DNA of 64,000 nt from Eumeta japonica. Lineage: Eukaryota > Arthropoda > Insecta > Lepidoptera > Psychidae. The DNA lies in NCBI GenBank assembly GCA_005406025.1, contig BGZK01000147.1, positions 186,001 through 250,000 of the forward strand, given 5' to 3'. A program made the position numbers and the translations under genes. The notes under the pieces were generated by a model. That model was not told the DNA's origin and searched no databases. It saw nothing but the letters and a program-made list of their open reading frames with translations. Positions 49,805 through 63,207 of the stretch are shown here, in pieces; positions within the stretch are counted from its first letter, which is position 1, and each line of letters opens with the position of its first letter.

Positions 49805-50440
49805 ATTTATTGATGATGTCAATGGCATGAGATCATTTGGATCTGTAGTCCATATGGGTGTGTACCACAGGGATCAATTCTTGGTTTCTATCTCTTTTTA
49901 ATTTTTATGAATGACTTACCTAGCTTGGTTAAGAATGTTTGTGTAATAATACTGTTTCCTGATGACATGTATTCAAAGATAAAAGACAACAGCCCACTTA
50001 TGACGATGTGAACCATTTCTCTAAGGTAGAGAAATGGTTTACTGCAAATAACCTACTTCTTAATGAAATGAAAACCAAATGTATAAAATTCTCACTTGCA
50101 AATGTAAGGATCTGGAATGGTTTTCATAGTGATGTATGCCATCTTATTCTGGGGGCATGTCGCGGATAATAATAGAATTTTCGCACGATTTACAAATTCA
50201 GACGTCGTGAATCTCTTAAAAGTAAGTTTAAGAGAATTAAAATCTTAACTCTGCCATCCCAATTCATATATGAAAAAATGTTTAGAAGAAATAGAGTGAC
50301 GGACATAAACTCAGTACTAGAAATAAAAATAGCATGTGTTTACATTTTAGTGGACTATGCAGTCACAAATTCATTGAGAGAATTTTGTGTAAACAATCAC
50401 TCAGTAAAACAAGGGTATTATGGAATTGACTTACATTTAC
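49805..50440 (+). pseudogene. Degenerate LINE (non-LTR) reverse-transcriptase fragment
   Basis: Across frames: GVPQGSIL-type motif encoded at about 49860 (GTGTACCACAGGGATCAATT), FLFLI--NDLPSLVKN, then the FADD-type catalytic box now reading YCFLMT / FPDD (about 49945), FKIK, YDDVN, LSKVEKWFTANNLLLNE and KTKCIKFSLANV. The distal part, after a deletion, has LKSKFKRIKILTLPSQF-YE and KQGYYGIDLHLQD. This order is that of jockey/CR1-like LINE reverse transcriptases of Lepidoptera. Multiple stops and frameshifts; dead copy. Confidence 0.8.
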
Positions 50441-53400
50441 AAGATTAATATCCATGGGTATAAGCGGCTCGATTTCTTATCAAACTGTTTCGTTCATTAA
50501 TGATTTTGTATTTATTTTGGATATGTATAATAAAATTAGAAAAAAATTACCTTTAGTTTCTCGCTCGTTTTTCTTGAGGGAAAACTGCCTTCCAAACAAG
50601 TGTAAATTCGCAAAAAATTATGACGTATTTCAAGTGTTATTTTAAAACCTATGAAATAAATATAATTTGAATTTGAGCATTTTTTTGTTCATTTACATTC
50701 TACATTAATTTTTTGATTCAGTTGAACGAACGACTCGGATAAATGCTATCCCTAATAATAAAAACATAAGAACATCATGATTTTGAGTAGACAACCTATA
50801 TCCTTATAATTTTAATTGCTGCATATTTTGTGAAATTAAATGATGTAATGACAGGAAATCAGCCATTGTAGTTATTTATAGTTTAATGTCCACGTTCAGA
50901 TAGTCCAAATTTTTTTTTAGTAACCTTGCGCAATTTTTCCCTTGTTTTCTTGTCAAAATACAAAAGTTTTGGTTCCAGTCACCATCTAACTGAGAAAAAT
51001 ATTTTTTTTTAAAACTCTTAGTTTGAAATAGAAACATAAGAGATATGTCTGTATGATCCACATTCTGTTTGCCTTTCTAATTTAGAGAAGAATTATCTCC
51101 ACTGATTTGTTGTTTCTGGATGGATTTGATCCATTTTTGCCAGAAGTTTGCATAATGATTAGGTATTTTTTAATGTTTTAGTTTTTGCACATATTTCTGT
51201 ATAAGAAAAAAAAACATTAAAAATTACTATTGTCACTAATATTAATCATTAATCAACAACAAAATTTCATCTTAAACATTTTAAGGTGAAAAGCAAGAAC
51301 TAGCATAAAATAATATTGGTTTTGTTAGAGGTTGTTTATTTTGAATAAAAATTTTGATAAAAACTTTCTGCAGTTTTATTAAATACAATAAAATATCTAA
51401 CAATAGCTTTGAGAAAGCGTACATAAATTTACACTTAACATATAATGAAAAATATGTAAATAAATAAATGAAAAATCAATTAATGTGATTTTTTAATTTC
51501 TTTTTTTCTTATTATTTATTCTTCAAATAACACATTATTTAAAAGAGAAAACAGATTTTTTTTTTGTTCACGACCAATTTTAATAGAAAGGCAAAAGAAA
51601 AATTAAGAATTCAGATATATAAATAAATGAAAAATTAATAGATTCCTGGTTTGTTATATAATACGACAAATGAGCAAGCATTACTGAATTACGAGTATAG
51701 TTATTTTCCTATATTCGTTTCTTAAAAACATTATTATTGTGGTTTATTACAATTTCATTAAATAAAAAAAGTAAGGATTACATAAGGAATTTCTAAAAAT
51801 TAAACAAAGCTGTTGATAATATTTATTATTTTTCTTAAATCTAAATCTATACAAAAAATATAAGTTTAGTAAGATATTTAGTGAACATTAATTATAAATC
51901 ATCTCACAACCTCTTTCAACACTTCCACCATAAATCAATACATTCCCTCACTGGTATAACATAGACATATTTGTTCGCAATTTGCAACAACCATACCTTA
52001 TTTCATTTTAACAAAATTTAACTTTCTATATATTTAAATTGAAAATTTTACTACTTGATTTAACTAAGAGGTCTTCTAAACATTATTATTCTAATTACAA
52101 GAAGAAAACGAAAAACTCTTCTGTCACCAAATTTAATAACCATTAATCCTTAATTTGGTTCATTATATTGGAATTTTTAACCTAACCTTAATGATACAAA
52201 ATATAATTGATTTTTCACAAATAACTTATATGGAAATAAGGAATTCATTTGATAAAAAAATATTTATACACTTGAAAATTTAATACTGGTCATAGACCCA
52301 AAATGCTTTTATACACCATAAATTACAAACTGGCCCTTCTATTACTTCATCATCTTAATAAGTTGTAAGTAATCAAATATTTATGAAGACCAATGAGTGC
52401 TTTCTTTTTATCCTAGGCCTTCTTTTATAGACACTCTTATATTCGTTTCTTTTTTGTATATTATTTATATCACTTTGCATGTTTGGTAGTAACTTTATAC
52501 AAGAAATATGACACCACGATTAAAAAATTGCAAGAACAAACTTCAAATATTAATTTCGAGATAGAATGCAAAGTTGTCATACTTTTAGTACACGTCAATA
52601 AGTTCATATTTTTAGTTCAATCACTACATTAGAAGCACCAGAATATTGAAGAATTTGAGAAATTATTTTTAATATCATGCATTTGGATTATATTCTTTAT
52701 ATAATTATATACCCAGTTTGTTATAAATCACTATCTCTAGGGCACTTCAGACATTTATAATGCCTCTGATCAAAGCTGTTGTATAGATATTTGGTAAATA
52801 GATTATAATAGTTTCATTAATTACATAATTATTATTTAATTACTGTCTAACAGATAAAATTTCCTAACAAGTGAACAACTTACAATTATCATTATTATTA
52901 GTTATGCAATAACTATAATATAAAGAGGCGGCCCCGATTACTTTGTCTACAACAGCTGGTGTTAGTATCGAAAAATAGTTTCATACGGAACACTTACGAG
53001 CATTCTTTTGGGATTATTTTTCTTTGAGTCATCACATTTCTTCCTTTCCTCTGTCACTTTTCAGTTATAAATATGTGTACAATACAGTAAATTCTGTTTA
53101 TTAACCATCATTCGGGGCGTCGTTTTGTAATCGTAATGAAAATTCTAGTATAGTAGTCGTATATGATGGTATGACAATGTCGTAATCGGATGTCTTATAT
53201 GAGATTTTTAAAGTCGCTTTCAAATAAGACGTTATATTAGGCAGTTGATGCACTAAGAGCCACTAAATATTTATAGTTTTCTCACTTATTTCAATCTTAT
53301 AGGTATTATAAGATTTACGAGCTAAGAAATAAATGAAATAACAATATTATAAAATGATAATCGAGATATGTAAACAGTTCATTGAATTTGTAAATTTTTA

Positions 53401-53570
53401 AAATCAAAACAATCTTATGAATAAAATACTAATATAATTTGGCTGCATTTTATAACAAACGAACAGATGGCGCTGAATACAAAAATATAAATATGTCATA
53501 AATAGCGCCAGGAGTCTCTGAAATATCTGCCATTATATCTTTAAGATCATACAACTTCAAGAATCGTATG
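50441..53570. other. AT-rich DNA downstream of usp; may include its 3' UTR
   Basis: The usp stop is at 53571-53573. A reverse-strand AATAAA hexamer lies at 53096-53101, among others further left, so a 3' UTR of about 0.5 kb or longer is possible. The remainder has no recognisable gene. Confidence 0.4.
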
Positions 53571-56500
53571 TTACAGCATAATATTAGCGTCTATCGGAGG
53601 CGCGTGACTACGTAGTGCATCGCGTATGCAATTCGCAATGTTATTCTCGGATATCAGGTGGAAAAAGTAGAGGTGTTCGAAGCTTTTCAGTGAAATGGAA
53701 CGCAGCGCGGGCAGCCGCAGGAGCAGCGCTGCAAACCGGCCATCCTCGGAACCGCGTGTCCGCCGACAGTACTCGTCGAGACACGAATATAACTGAAGAA
53801 GGAAGAAGAGGCAAAATAGTAATTTTTTTAATGTATCGAACTCGAAAAAAAAAGCTACAACTCTTGCCCTACTTTTTGTACATTTTGCCATTAGTTAAAT
53901 CTAAGTGTTTAATCAAATTGTGTAATTTATACTAATTTTCTTTATAAACAATTATATTCATACTAAGAAATTTTTACAAACATGATTAAGACAAAAACCA
54001 TATTATATATAATGAAGATTGGATTTACTAATTTCTAAACAACATTTATAATTATTGATTTAACTCATATTTATGTTGCATAAGAATATACTCTTATTTT
54101 TGTAAGAACTTATAATCAATTCTTAATACATACTTTTTCTCGCAAAACTTCCACTTCTTGTCGATTTTTCAAACCTTTCATATCTGCAAAAAAGCATTTT
54201 TTATTAAAACATTAAAATTAAAAACTAATAAGTAGCTTTTTATTGCTTTATTTAAGAATACAATACAGTTTATTTTATTGAACTACATTACAGAGTAGTT
54301 ATATATTATCTAAAAATGTGGTATACAATACGACGCACAAAACTCTGTAGTTCTGAATTGCGTGCAAATGATGCGACGCGTAGGTTCAACATTTCCTGAC
54401 CCTTCCTTCTTCTGTACCGTTTTTCCATTTTACGCCAATGAAAAGCTTCTGTTACTAACTTCATAGCGGCTAAATTTTCGTGAATTGACTGACTGATATA
54501 TCAATGCATAGCCCAAAGTACTGAATCTAGACTTGAAATTTTGTACAAAGATTCCTGTTATAATGTAAGCAAGCATCAAGAAAAGACTTTAGTAAATTCA
54601 ACCCCTAAATACTGTCGTATGAAAAATCGAAACCGTTGAAGTTACAGATGTTAGACTTAACATTTAAGTTGCTTATAGAAAGAAATGTAAATATACATAT
54701 ACACATTTTTTTTTAATTAACCTTGAATGGGTAAAATAAGGGATGAAAAATTGCATGGAAAATCACTGAAGCTATTTATTACAAAAAATAAATTTTAGTT
54801 AACCATGACTAATAATGAGTAATAACATGTATCATTCTTAAGCGTAACTCTAAAAAGTGTGAAATAAAAAAACGAAGCCGTCGAAGATGCTTATTACAAA
54901 TGAAAAATAAGAGCATTAATCATTTTAGGGACGAATTGTTTTATGGAAAATTCAAACCGCTGTGTTGTCCTTTTTTTGTATTCTTAAACCATTTATTTCG
55001 TTACTATGTAACTAGCTATATATATGTAATTACACGCGAATAAGCTTTCAAAATAAAATTTGGCTTCATCTTTACATTTCTGCCAATAAAAATTCTAAAC
55101 ATTCTTTCACTCATAAAAAGCTTCACTACAGAATCGAAATTGCACCCTGTACGATAAATCGAGTTTAAAATCAAGATCGGGTACGAAATCGACAATGAGA
55201 CCAAGATAAAAATTAAGAGATCACCGTATGATCAAAATTAGAATCAAAAGCGGAACCGCGATCGGAATCGAAGATGAAAGGAACTGACACAGAGCAGGAA
55301 CGGGATCAGAATAGATAAAGGAATAGCGGATGGGATTTTCATTTCAAGTTTTAAATTTAGTAATAATTGTAGGTTTTGGTGTTATCAATAAAAATTTTTT
55401 GAAATAGAATTTTTTCCCCACCGTCGACATCAAAGCCTTTATTGCGAAATCTGGATTCGTCGTAGTTTACGCTCCTTATGTCCATGATTTACGATTTTTG
55501 TACAATGCTCAATACAATTTTTACCATTGAGAATTCATTATACCTGTTACATATTTCCTATGCATTTTTGAGGAGCATTAACTAATGATGTATTTACACA
55601 TGCTCACAACTGATCTAATAGACCGAAATTCAAGAAAATTATGCGCAATTATTATAGAAATGTAATTTAAACAAAAGACCTCATTTAAAACTTAAAGAAT
55701 TATGGTGTAATTTCAACCAGTAGGCGATTACTAGTAAAGATAAATAGCATATTCATTATCGCTCTTATAGCAATGAACATTGAAATATATGTGCACAAAT
55801 AAATTTCGAAAAATATGCAATTAATTTAGTATATAAAATATTCTTAAGTTTAAATGTTGATTATAACTGTCAAGTTACATTACCAGGGTTGAGCAGCACA
55901 ATGGCTTTGAGCGCGACGTATTCGCCTTGATCCATACGCAATGCGCGCATTTTCAGCGACAGTTCTGATAGCACCCGATCGAAAATTTGGCCCACGCCAG
56001 CCAGCAAAGCAGAGTTGCGATGTAGGGTCATACCTAAATGTGAATATAGTATAAATAGCTGTGAATGATTTTTTTAAAAGAAATACTTATTGGTGTTAAA
56101 ATACAAATACATTTCTATATAGATTTTGTTGCAAACTATAAATATAATAACAGAATAGCACTTGTCGCAAAATAATAAACTAGGACTCCATTGTTTACAC
56201 CGTGAAATATGAATATGATGTCAGTATGATTATTTATTTATTTAAGTTGGCCTGGGTAAATCGACACAAACACAGGACCCATCAAGAATTGAGACAGTTA
56301 GGTGAATGCAACCAAATTGTTTTGATGCTATCTTTCTTATCTTGTGGCTTGTTTGTCTATCATTTATTTCTGTGTTTTCGTGTAGTGTTTTTTTCTTTTA
56401 TAACTTCTTAGTATTTGTTGATTTGTAACCCAATTGAATGTAGTTATATCATACACATACATTGGTACGCTACCTTTTGACTTGGTCCTAATCAAAAAAT

Positions 56501-59500
56501 TAAAAAATCTGTTGGTATTTCAAAATATTCAAAGAATTAACTAATACTGATACATATTCATATATTAATATATAAAAAAATATACAGTTTCATAAGTTTT
56601 TCTATCCCTATCAATCTATTTCATAGAAATTTATTTATTTTAATTTTTAATATTGAGTATGCATATATAACTGTATAAATTAAGACTCAAGGCAGAAATT
56701 AGCAACCTATAAATCTCATCGTCGTTGGTAAACTGTATGCAAGAATTATAATTGAAAAGGTTGTGAGACCGAATGAAATCAATATTATAAAAGCGGAATT
56801 TCTAAAAAAGCATGAGAATGTAAGGATTTAAGTTTTTTTTCTATAACATATTACAGAGTTTTTAACTAAGCACTAAAAATTTCCTATTATGATCTGGAAA
56901 AAGCTTGATTGGTCAATAGAAAACCCTATCTATGTGAAATGTAAGTGGTGGACTGATATATGAACTCTGCAGGAGCTCCAAGGGTTCGCCTTATCTGCGT
57001 GGTATGTATAGAATGTTTTTGAAAGATAAATGTGTTATGGTGATTTGGACATCTGGAGCAGATGAATGATGGTAGACTGATAAAACATATATATAAAGGG
57101 AGTGTGTATGTGATGTAAAAAGTCAGCAAGTTTGACCAGAAAATGTTTAAGTAGTACACAAATTTGTGACATATTAAAGAGCAAAAAATTTTATGCACCC
57201 AAAATCAATGAGCTTGGATGAAATCATTGTTAGATATGAGTAAAGCAAAAGGAAGAGAAATAAAGATCGCATCATGTGGAACGATCGTCTGCTGTAGTCT
57301 GATATTCTGTCTATCCTTTTGACAAATAGGCATAAGTTTATGCACAATAAAATAAAATTATGCTATTAGATGTAACGTTAATTTAAGTATGAAATCTCGA
57401 AATAAATTCTAAAGAGAAGAAAAGATAAAATAAAAATCTATGTTTAAGATTTTTGTGATAAAAACGATATAAAATATTGTTTGGATATCGTTCCATTTCC
57501 AAACACAAAATTTCATTTTTGCTTTGATTTCACATCATACAGTAAGAAATCTATAATTTTCACCTATACAAGTTAACAATTTGAAATTCTATATGAAATA
57601 AGTGCCATTGTCATATAATACCAATATCACATGGGTTATACAGGTATATGCTCCTATATTTTATTTATATATGTATATGTCAAACCAATTTAGAAATACT
57701 ATCATACAACATTACTTAGTTCATTGTAACAATCAATATAAAATGGGTTTCAACTAAAAAATATTTGAACAATATAACAATTGTTACAATAAACTGCACT
57801 ACATTAACATTAAAGAAAAGTATAGAAAAATATTAAAACAATGCTTTGTGGTGGACTTCACAGTGTATCGTTTCCTCTTTCCAAAATTGATATAACAAAG
57901 TGATCACGAGAAATTTATGAAATTCAGAAACATGTATTTAAATCTATATTCAAAATAAATTAACTTGCACAGTAAATTATGATAATACAAAAGTGTTAGA
58001 TTTCCTATTATAAGGAGAAAAGGATGAAAAACTTCATTATTTATACATCTCAAAACCAAAGCAGCTGTACAAAAACAATTAGATGATCTAGATTGAAATG
58101 ATAATCTGAAATGCCTTTTCCTAAACAGTTCAGTAAATTTCAACAATTATTACAAACTTGTTGTTTTATATATGTAGAAAACAATTTTAATAGTTGAAAT
58201 ACATGTAACTATAAGGTACATACTCGAAGAGTATTACTAAGCAACAGTCAAAGCAATGCATGGCGGGTACATTAGTGTAAGGATGCAACATTAACAACGT
58301 AAATCTAACGTAATTGTAGCATAATGGTAGCTGGTAGACTAGCTAGGTGTGAATGTATGTTTATAGTCAAATGAAGAAGATCAGTGTCAATCAAGCATAA
58401 CAATACTCCGTCTGCTGACTTTTTATATCCATATGTATTATCATGCACTTTCATTAGATGTTGTTTTGATGAAAAAATTGTTGTCCATTGTAAGTACAAT
58501 ATTATACAAAAATATTTAAAATATAAACCAGTAACATGTTTACATTTAAAATATTTGCCAAGTCTCCATAAAAGCGATTATTAACTATATTTTTTTTAGA
58601 TTTAGGAGCATACTTTAAAAGCTACACAGGAATAACATAGATGTTACTGTGATCTCTTCACACATTTCAACTTAATAAGCAGGTTCATCCGTTTATTGAC
58701 AAATATCTAATACAATCATTCAATGTTTGCATATATATAAAACACACGGAAACCTTTTCTCGCATATCCAACTAATGTTTGTCCATTTTTTTAAGCACCT
58801 GTATACATTTGTACTTTTCCGCTGATACCGAAATCATTAGTTAGCTACCTCTTTGGAAGGCAGTACCTGGCATGAGGCACATGAGCTGTGGTGGTGACGT
58901 GCTACGCGTGCCGTCCGCGTTCTCGCGCTCATCCTCCAGATACTGAAATTGAATATTTATTTCTAAAATAAAATAGCGTAAAACATAGAGAGAAATAGAT
59001 TAAATGAAAGAAAACGATTTAATAATCTGAGAATTAACGCGAACACAATAAACATCTCATAGCAACTGGCACTTTTTTTCTGAAACTGTATTATTAGGAT
59101 AATAAATAATACTGTAATCTAGCTGTGCATTTTTCTTGTACTATGTAGTAGACATGGATTGTTATGTTCATTTTATGTGCTAGTTGTATAATATAAGAAA
59201 CTAGTTAAACCATAAACAGATGTGTTCAAAAATGCCAAGTTACAATAAAGTGTCCAATACAAAAAGTTATTTCACTTTTACATAAAACACCAGATTCACA
59301 AGGCTGATTTCAATATTTCATTTATTTGAAGGCATTGAGCTGCTAAACCTTTACTGGACTAAACACATGACATTTGTGCAATGAGCTATAGTAAGCATAT
59401 GCTATTTTTATATTACATAAAATATTTTTTTTGGAATCATGGTACTTCTAGTTTTCCACAAAAACAGTCTCCCTTCTTTAATATGCTTAATTTAGTAGAA

Positions 59501-62500
59501 GGTTACAAATAAAATTCAAAAATGTCAAGTTCGGGACCAGATTCAGATTGAACGAAAGGTAATCCCATTGCGCGGTTGATTCATGATGTTTACAGTTGTT
59601 TTTTTTTTTAAATTAGTAAGTCTTTGAGTGATCAGGGAACTTTTTCAATCTATAAAGTACTAATATAGACAATTCAACATGCACAATTCAGAAATGACAT
59701 TAAATATTCATTACTTTAAGAAAAGGCTGCCATGACCTCGCCATGGGTCACAATGTCAGAAATCCCATTAATTGTACTAACTACTTGGATTTTTATTATT
59801 GAGAAAAACAATTTTTGAACATGTTATTTATTTTTTATCTTAGTAAACAATAATGATGAATCAGAATGATAAATTTGTTTGTTTTTTACAAAAGACTAAA
59901 GGTGATATTAAAACATTCAAAAATAGAAACAATCAGTGGCCTGTGGCCTATCACTGATATTTGGATCATCAATTTGGCCTGATGGTTAAAAAGGTTGGGC
60001 AGCCTTATTTTATGACGACGCATATTATAAAGATCCTGTGGTACAAGGTATTGATATATTAATTTGTGTCATGTCATTTGTGTACCTTTTAGAAGAAAAA
60101 AATATATTACAAATTACTTTATATAATGGTCCTCTATCAGAACATAAGCTAGAGACTGAATTTTTATATCAAATGAGCTATATAAATATTATATTTTGGT
60201 TGATTTTTCATGAATATTAATTTACACAACGAAGTTACCAAGGTGATAACAAATATAGAGCTCCTGACCAAGAAAGGAACATAAATACAAACGTAACTAA
60301 ATATGAAGTTAGAGTTTCTAAATAAATAAACACATTGGAATTTCAAATAAATAAAGATATTCCTAAAAATAGCTATGTATATATATATATATATTTGGCA
60401 TGAAATTATTATAACTAAAGTACCTCCATGGAGCGCCAAGCGATAGTGAAAAGCAACAGCTCATTCCAACTAGCCTTGATGAGTAGAACCTGGTCATCTA
60501 TCTCTAGTTGTGAGAAATGAGGGATTTCACGCGCCCACACTACCAACGCCGCTAGTTGCTTGTTACCTGAAAAGTTTTATGATAAAGAATATCATTTGAG
60601 TCTTTGAATATTCTAATTAATTTGTTTTATACTGGGCGAAAGCAATAGAAGCAATAGAAAAAGCATTGTTTCTACACAGAAAAGGTAGTGGTCGCGAGTA
60701 GAGTTACATTAAGTCTCCTCAACTCGGTTCTGCTCTGCAACTGAGGGGCAGTTAGATGATAATTTTACATGAAAATGACAAATATTTAGTTGTGGCTTGC
60801 ATTGAAGGTACAACAGAATAATAACATAGTTGTAAAGTGAAAATTCTAGTATTATATGGTTTTCATTATACATGACATTAGCTTGTGTCATTTGAAAAAC
60901 TAAATAAGAAAAATTAGGGTTACTTCATTTGTCACTTAATATTTATGTTTATTCTGTTATAATGTTGGCATGTTAAGAAACTTAATTTAAAAGTTAATGG
61001 AGGCTAAAGTTTTACTGTGGTACAGATTTAGAGCGTTATGATATATAAGACTGCATATACTGGGTTTTATCATGTTGATAAATCTTATGACAATAACTAG
61101 TATTGTAAAATTTTATAACACCAAATTCTGTGTATTTATGCATATAAATTACTATTTATTTGATTCAAGTTGAATGGTTGAATACATTTGGACCTTTGTA
61201 ATACTTTTATTATCACCTTATAGATGATAGAACAAATAGATATTGTAATAATATTAATTTAAAATGGTTAAAGTGATCATTGTAACTAGTCATTTTAATA
61301 ACAATTTAAGGTTGAATATGAGCTTTCCAAAAGCACACATATATATCTTTATACAGATAGCAGCATTCATTACGAAATTGCCGCTTTTCTATAGAATTAT
61401 AACCTTAATTATTATAGAAAAATAATAATATGAATATGCTTGTATCATCAGTTTGTTGTCTTCATACTTCTATTACAATGTATTAATTCTGTGTCGCATA
61501 GAAATTTTAATAATACAGTAAACTTGCATCACCATTAATAATTAATGATGACAGAAAATTTATTGTTATTATATTTCATTTATGTAATAAATGTATATTA
61601 TGATCGCTGTGGTTCCTGCACCATACTCCTTTATACAGATTAATAAAATTCTGATAATTTTCAGTATTGGAGGAAATGTGGTTTAACTTTTGTTTTAAAG
61701 TTGTACTTAGGGACACTACTATTACCAAGGCAGTACAACAGATCAATTGCTTCCTCCTAAGGTGCTCTAATTAATCACAATGTGCATTTTAAAATGCTAT
61801 TACTCAGCTTTTGCACCACAATCACTTTACATTGATATCGTAATGATGATATTCTGTTACAGTACAGCCATGTAAGCTTAAGGCGATATAAATTGTTTCC
61901 ATTGAAACAGTATAAAAATAACATAGGTAGCTCTAGCTATACTGTTCTTATTTGTACAGTTTATAGTATCAATGAGTACTCATCAGTCAGCCAACCAGCT
62001 ACTGTATCATCTTTGTACTACTTGGAAAGAAATTACTGTTTTATTGATTCCTGTGTAGCCTTTGATGTAATTTTAGTAGTAAAACTATAATTCACATTTA
62101 ATGTCAGTTCGAAAGTTATTAATATGCATAATAAATTTTCATTTATTCATTGAATATTGATCATTATTACTAACAGTGAAAATAAAATTTATTCAACATT
62201 GAACTATAATAATATGGTAAAGCATATAATGATTAATACCTGATTACTTAAACTGATAACGAATAAATAATCTACAAAGCGAGATAAAAATTAAAAATCT
62301 ATTCATTTGACAAAATAGCAGTTTAAATCAAAATAAACTTTTAACCATACATATAATATTCTTGAAATTATAGACAAAAGATGTTATTAACACAATTTAG
62401 CTGAATTCTTTATTTTTTTTAAATATTAATTTCATATTATAGCACTAATTATAGTATGAAGATAATGATGTAGTAGATATTAATAGTGGAAGATGTATCA

Positions 62501-63207
62501 TAGAGTTTCATAACAATCACACAAACTAATTTATTTAGAGAGAGAATTCTTAACGCTATGAATGTACCTATGTAGTTTTAATTAAATATAAATTTTGATA
62601 AAACCATTTCATTTAATAGCTCACAAATAGACTTAAAAAGAGGTACATATTTCACCATGCTACAATCAAAGGGATTGAGGATAATTATTACAAAAAATTA
62701 CAACATTGCTGGATAAGCTATTATTTTAAATGCTTATACTAACATAAAAAAGCATAAAAACTGTAGCCTACTACTAAAAAAATATCTTTTATGTGATGCT
62801 CGAATTAGAAACGAAACAAGAAAACGAAAATTCTAAATAAAGTATTTTGGACTCAGAAATAGTTAATAAAAACGTTTTAATGCATACTAAACATCTTCTG
62901 CGCACAGAAATACTCTTGTTTGTTTAATATGCATATCTATACTATTTTTATAAAGTATAGACATGCATAGATATGTCTACTAAAAATAATATTACCTTAT
63001 CTGTATTTTATATTAGATTTATTGATTAATTTGTTTATTAAAAAAATAAATACAATGCAATGTTTTACCTATTTGACAAAGGCTAGAAACGGGCGCACGA
63101 TAGCGCGCGGGCACACTGCTCTCGGGACCGACACGAAGCAATTGGAGCTCGTCGGGGGGGTCCGCCACCAACGATTCAATTTCCAAGAGTCTCTCGATCG
63201 ACAGTTC
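53571..63207 (-). CDS. usp: Ultraspiracle (USP/RXR) nuclear receptor, 3' part: ligand-binding domain, 6 exons
   Basis: Nuclear receptor that pairs with the ecdysone receptor to control moulting genes. Exons in transcript order: 63069-63207, 60424-60566, 58867-58942, 55884-56033, 54134-54183, 53571-53792. Phases agree and give 259 residues plus stop (780 bp). Recognisable blocks are [20 protein letters not shown] at the start, the helix 3-5 signature around [17 protein letters not shown], the MTLHRNSAL region, [20 protein letters not shown], and the helix-10 dimer surface [20 protein letters not shown]. The end is [11 protein letters not shown]. There is no RXR-type acidic AF-2 core, as is usual in lepidopteran USP. 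The DNA-binding domain and N terminus are not in the window and must lie to the right of 64000. An in-frame LPFQ continues upstream of 63207, but the CAG acceptor makes that stretch intronic. Confidence 0.95.
54326..54488. mobile_element. Foldback MITE, copy D, degenerate
   Basis: Left end CAATACGACGCACAAAACTC; right end GCGGCTAAATTTTCGTGAAT complements it imperfectly. The internal GGTTCAACATTTCCTGACCC matches GGTTCAACACTTCCCGAACC in copy B. Older and more diverged than the copies at 8635 and 17493. Confidence 0.7.
55130..55335 (+). mobile_element. Helitron-like core fragment in a usp intron
   Basis: Words such as AAAATCAAGATCGGGTACGA, CGACAATGAGACCAAGATAA and GGAACGGGATCAGAAT repeat the purine-rich core of the elements at 21105 and 31780. 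It lacks the CTAG end. Confidence 0.5.
56034..58866. other. usp intron between LBD exons 3 and 4 of this window
   Basis: AT-rich intron containing the LINE 3' fragment at 56930-57345. No other coding. Confidence 0.6.
56930..57345 (+). repeat. LINE 3'-end fragment, copy 3, with coding remnants
   Basis: The plus frame reads [20 protein letters not shown] (57049-57108), which matches the conserved 'GH--RM-D-RL-K-I' end of non-LTR reverse-transcriptase proteins. It continues to the shared 3' block from 57185 (TTTTATGCACCCAAAATCAA onward), also present at 18420 and 39628. Antisense to usp. Confidence 0.7.
58943..60423. other. usp intron between LBD exons 2 and 3 of this window
   Basis: AT-rich, with an (AT)n tract at about 60374-60397. 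No recognised element. Confidence 0.5.
60567..63068. other. usp intron between LBD exons 1 and 2 of this window
   Basis: 2.5-kb AT-rich intron. I see no repeat family or gene in it. Confidence 0.5.

Larger units (their letters stand above)
54184..55883. other. usp intron between LBD exons 4 and 5 of this window
   Basis: Contains MITE copy D (54326-54488) and a Helitron-like fragment (55130-55335). The splice sites are AG before 54183 and GT at 55882-55883. Confidence 0.6.

Noticed and set aside
49985..50035. Short hairpin AACCATTTCTCT / AGAGAAATGGTT
   Set aside because: It lies inside the LINE reverse-transcriptase remnant, at the codons for VEKWFTANN and just before, and the 12-bp arms are short enough to be coincidental.
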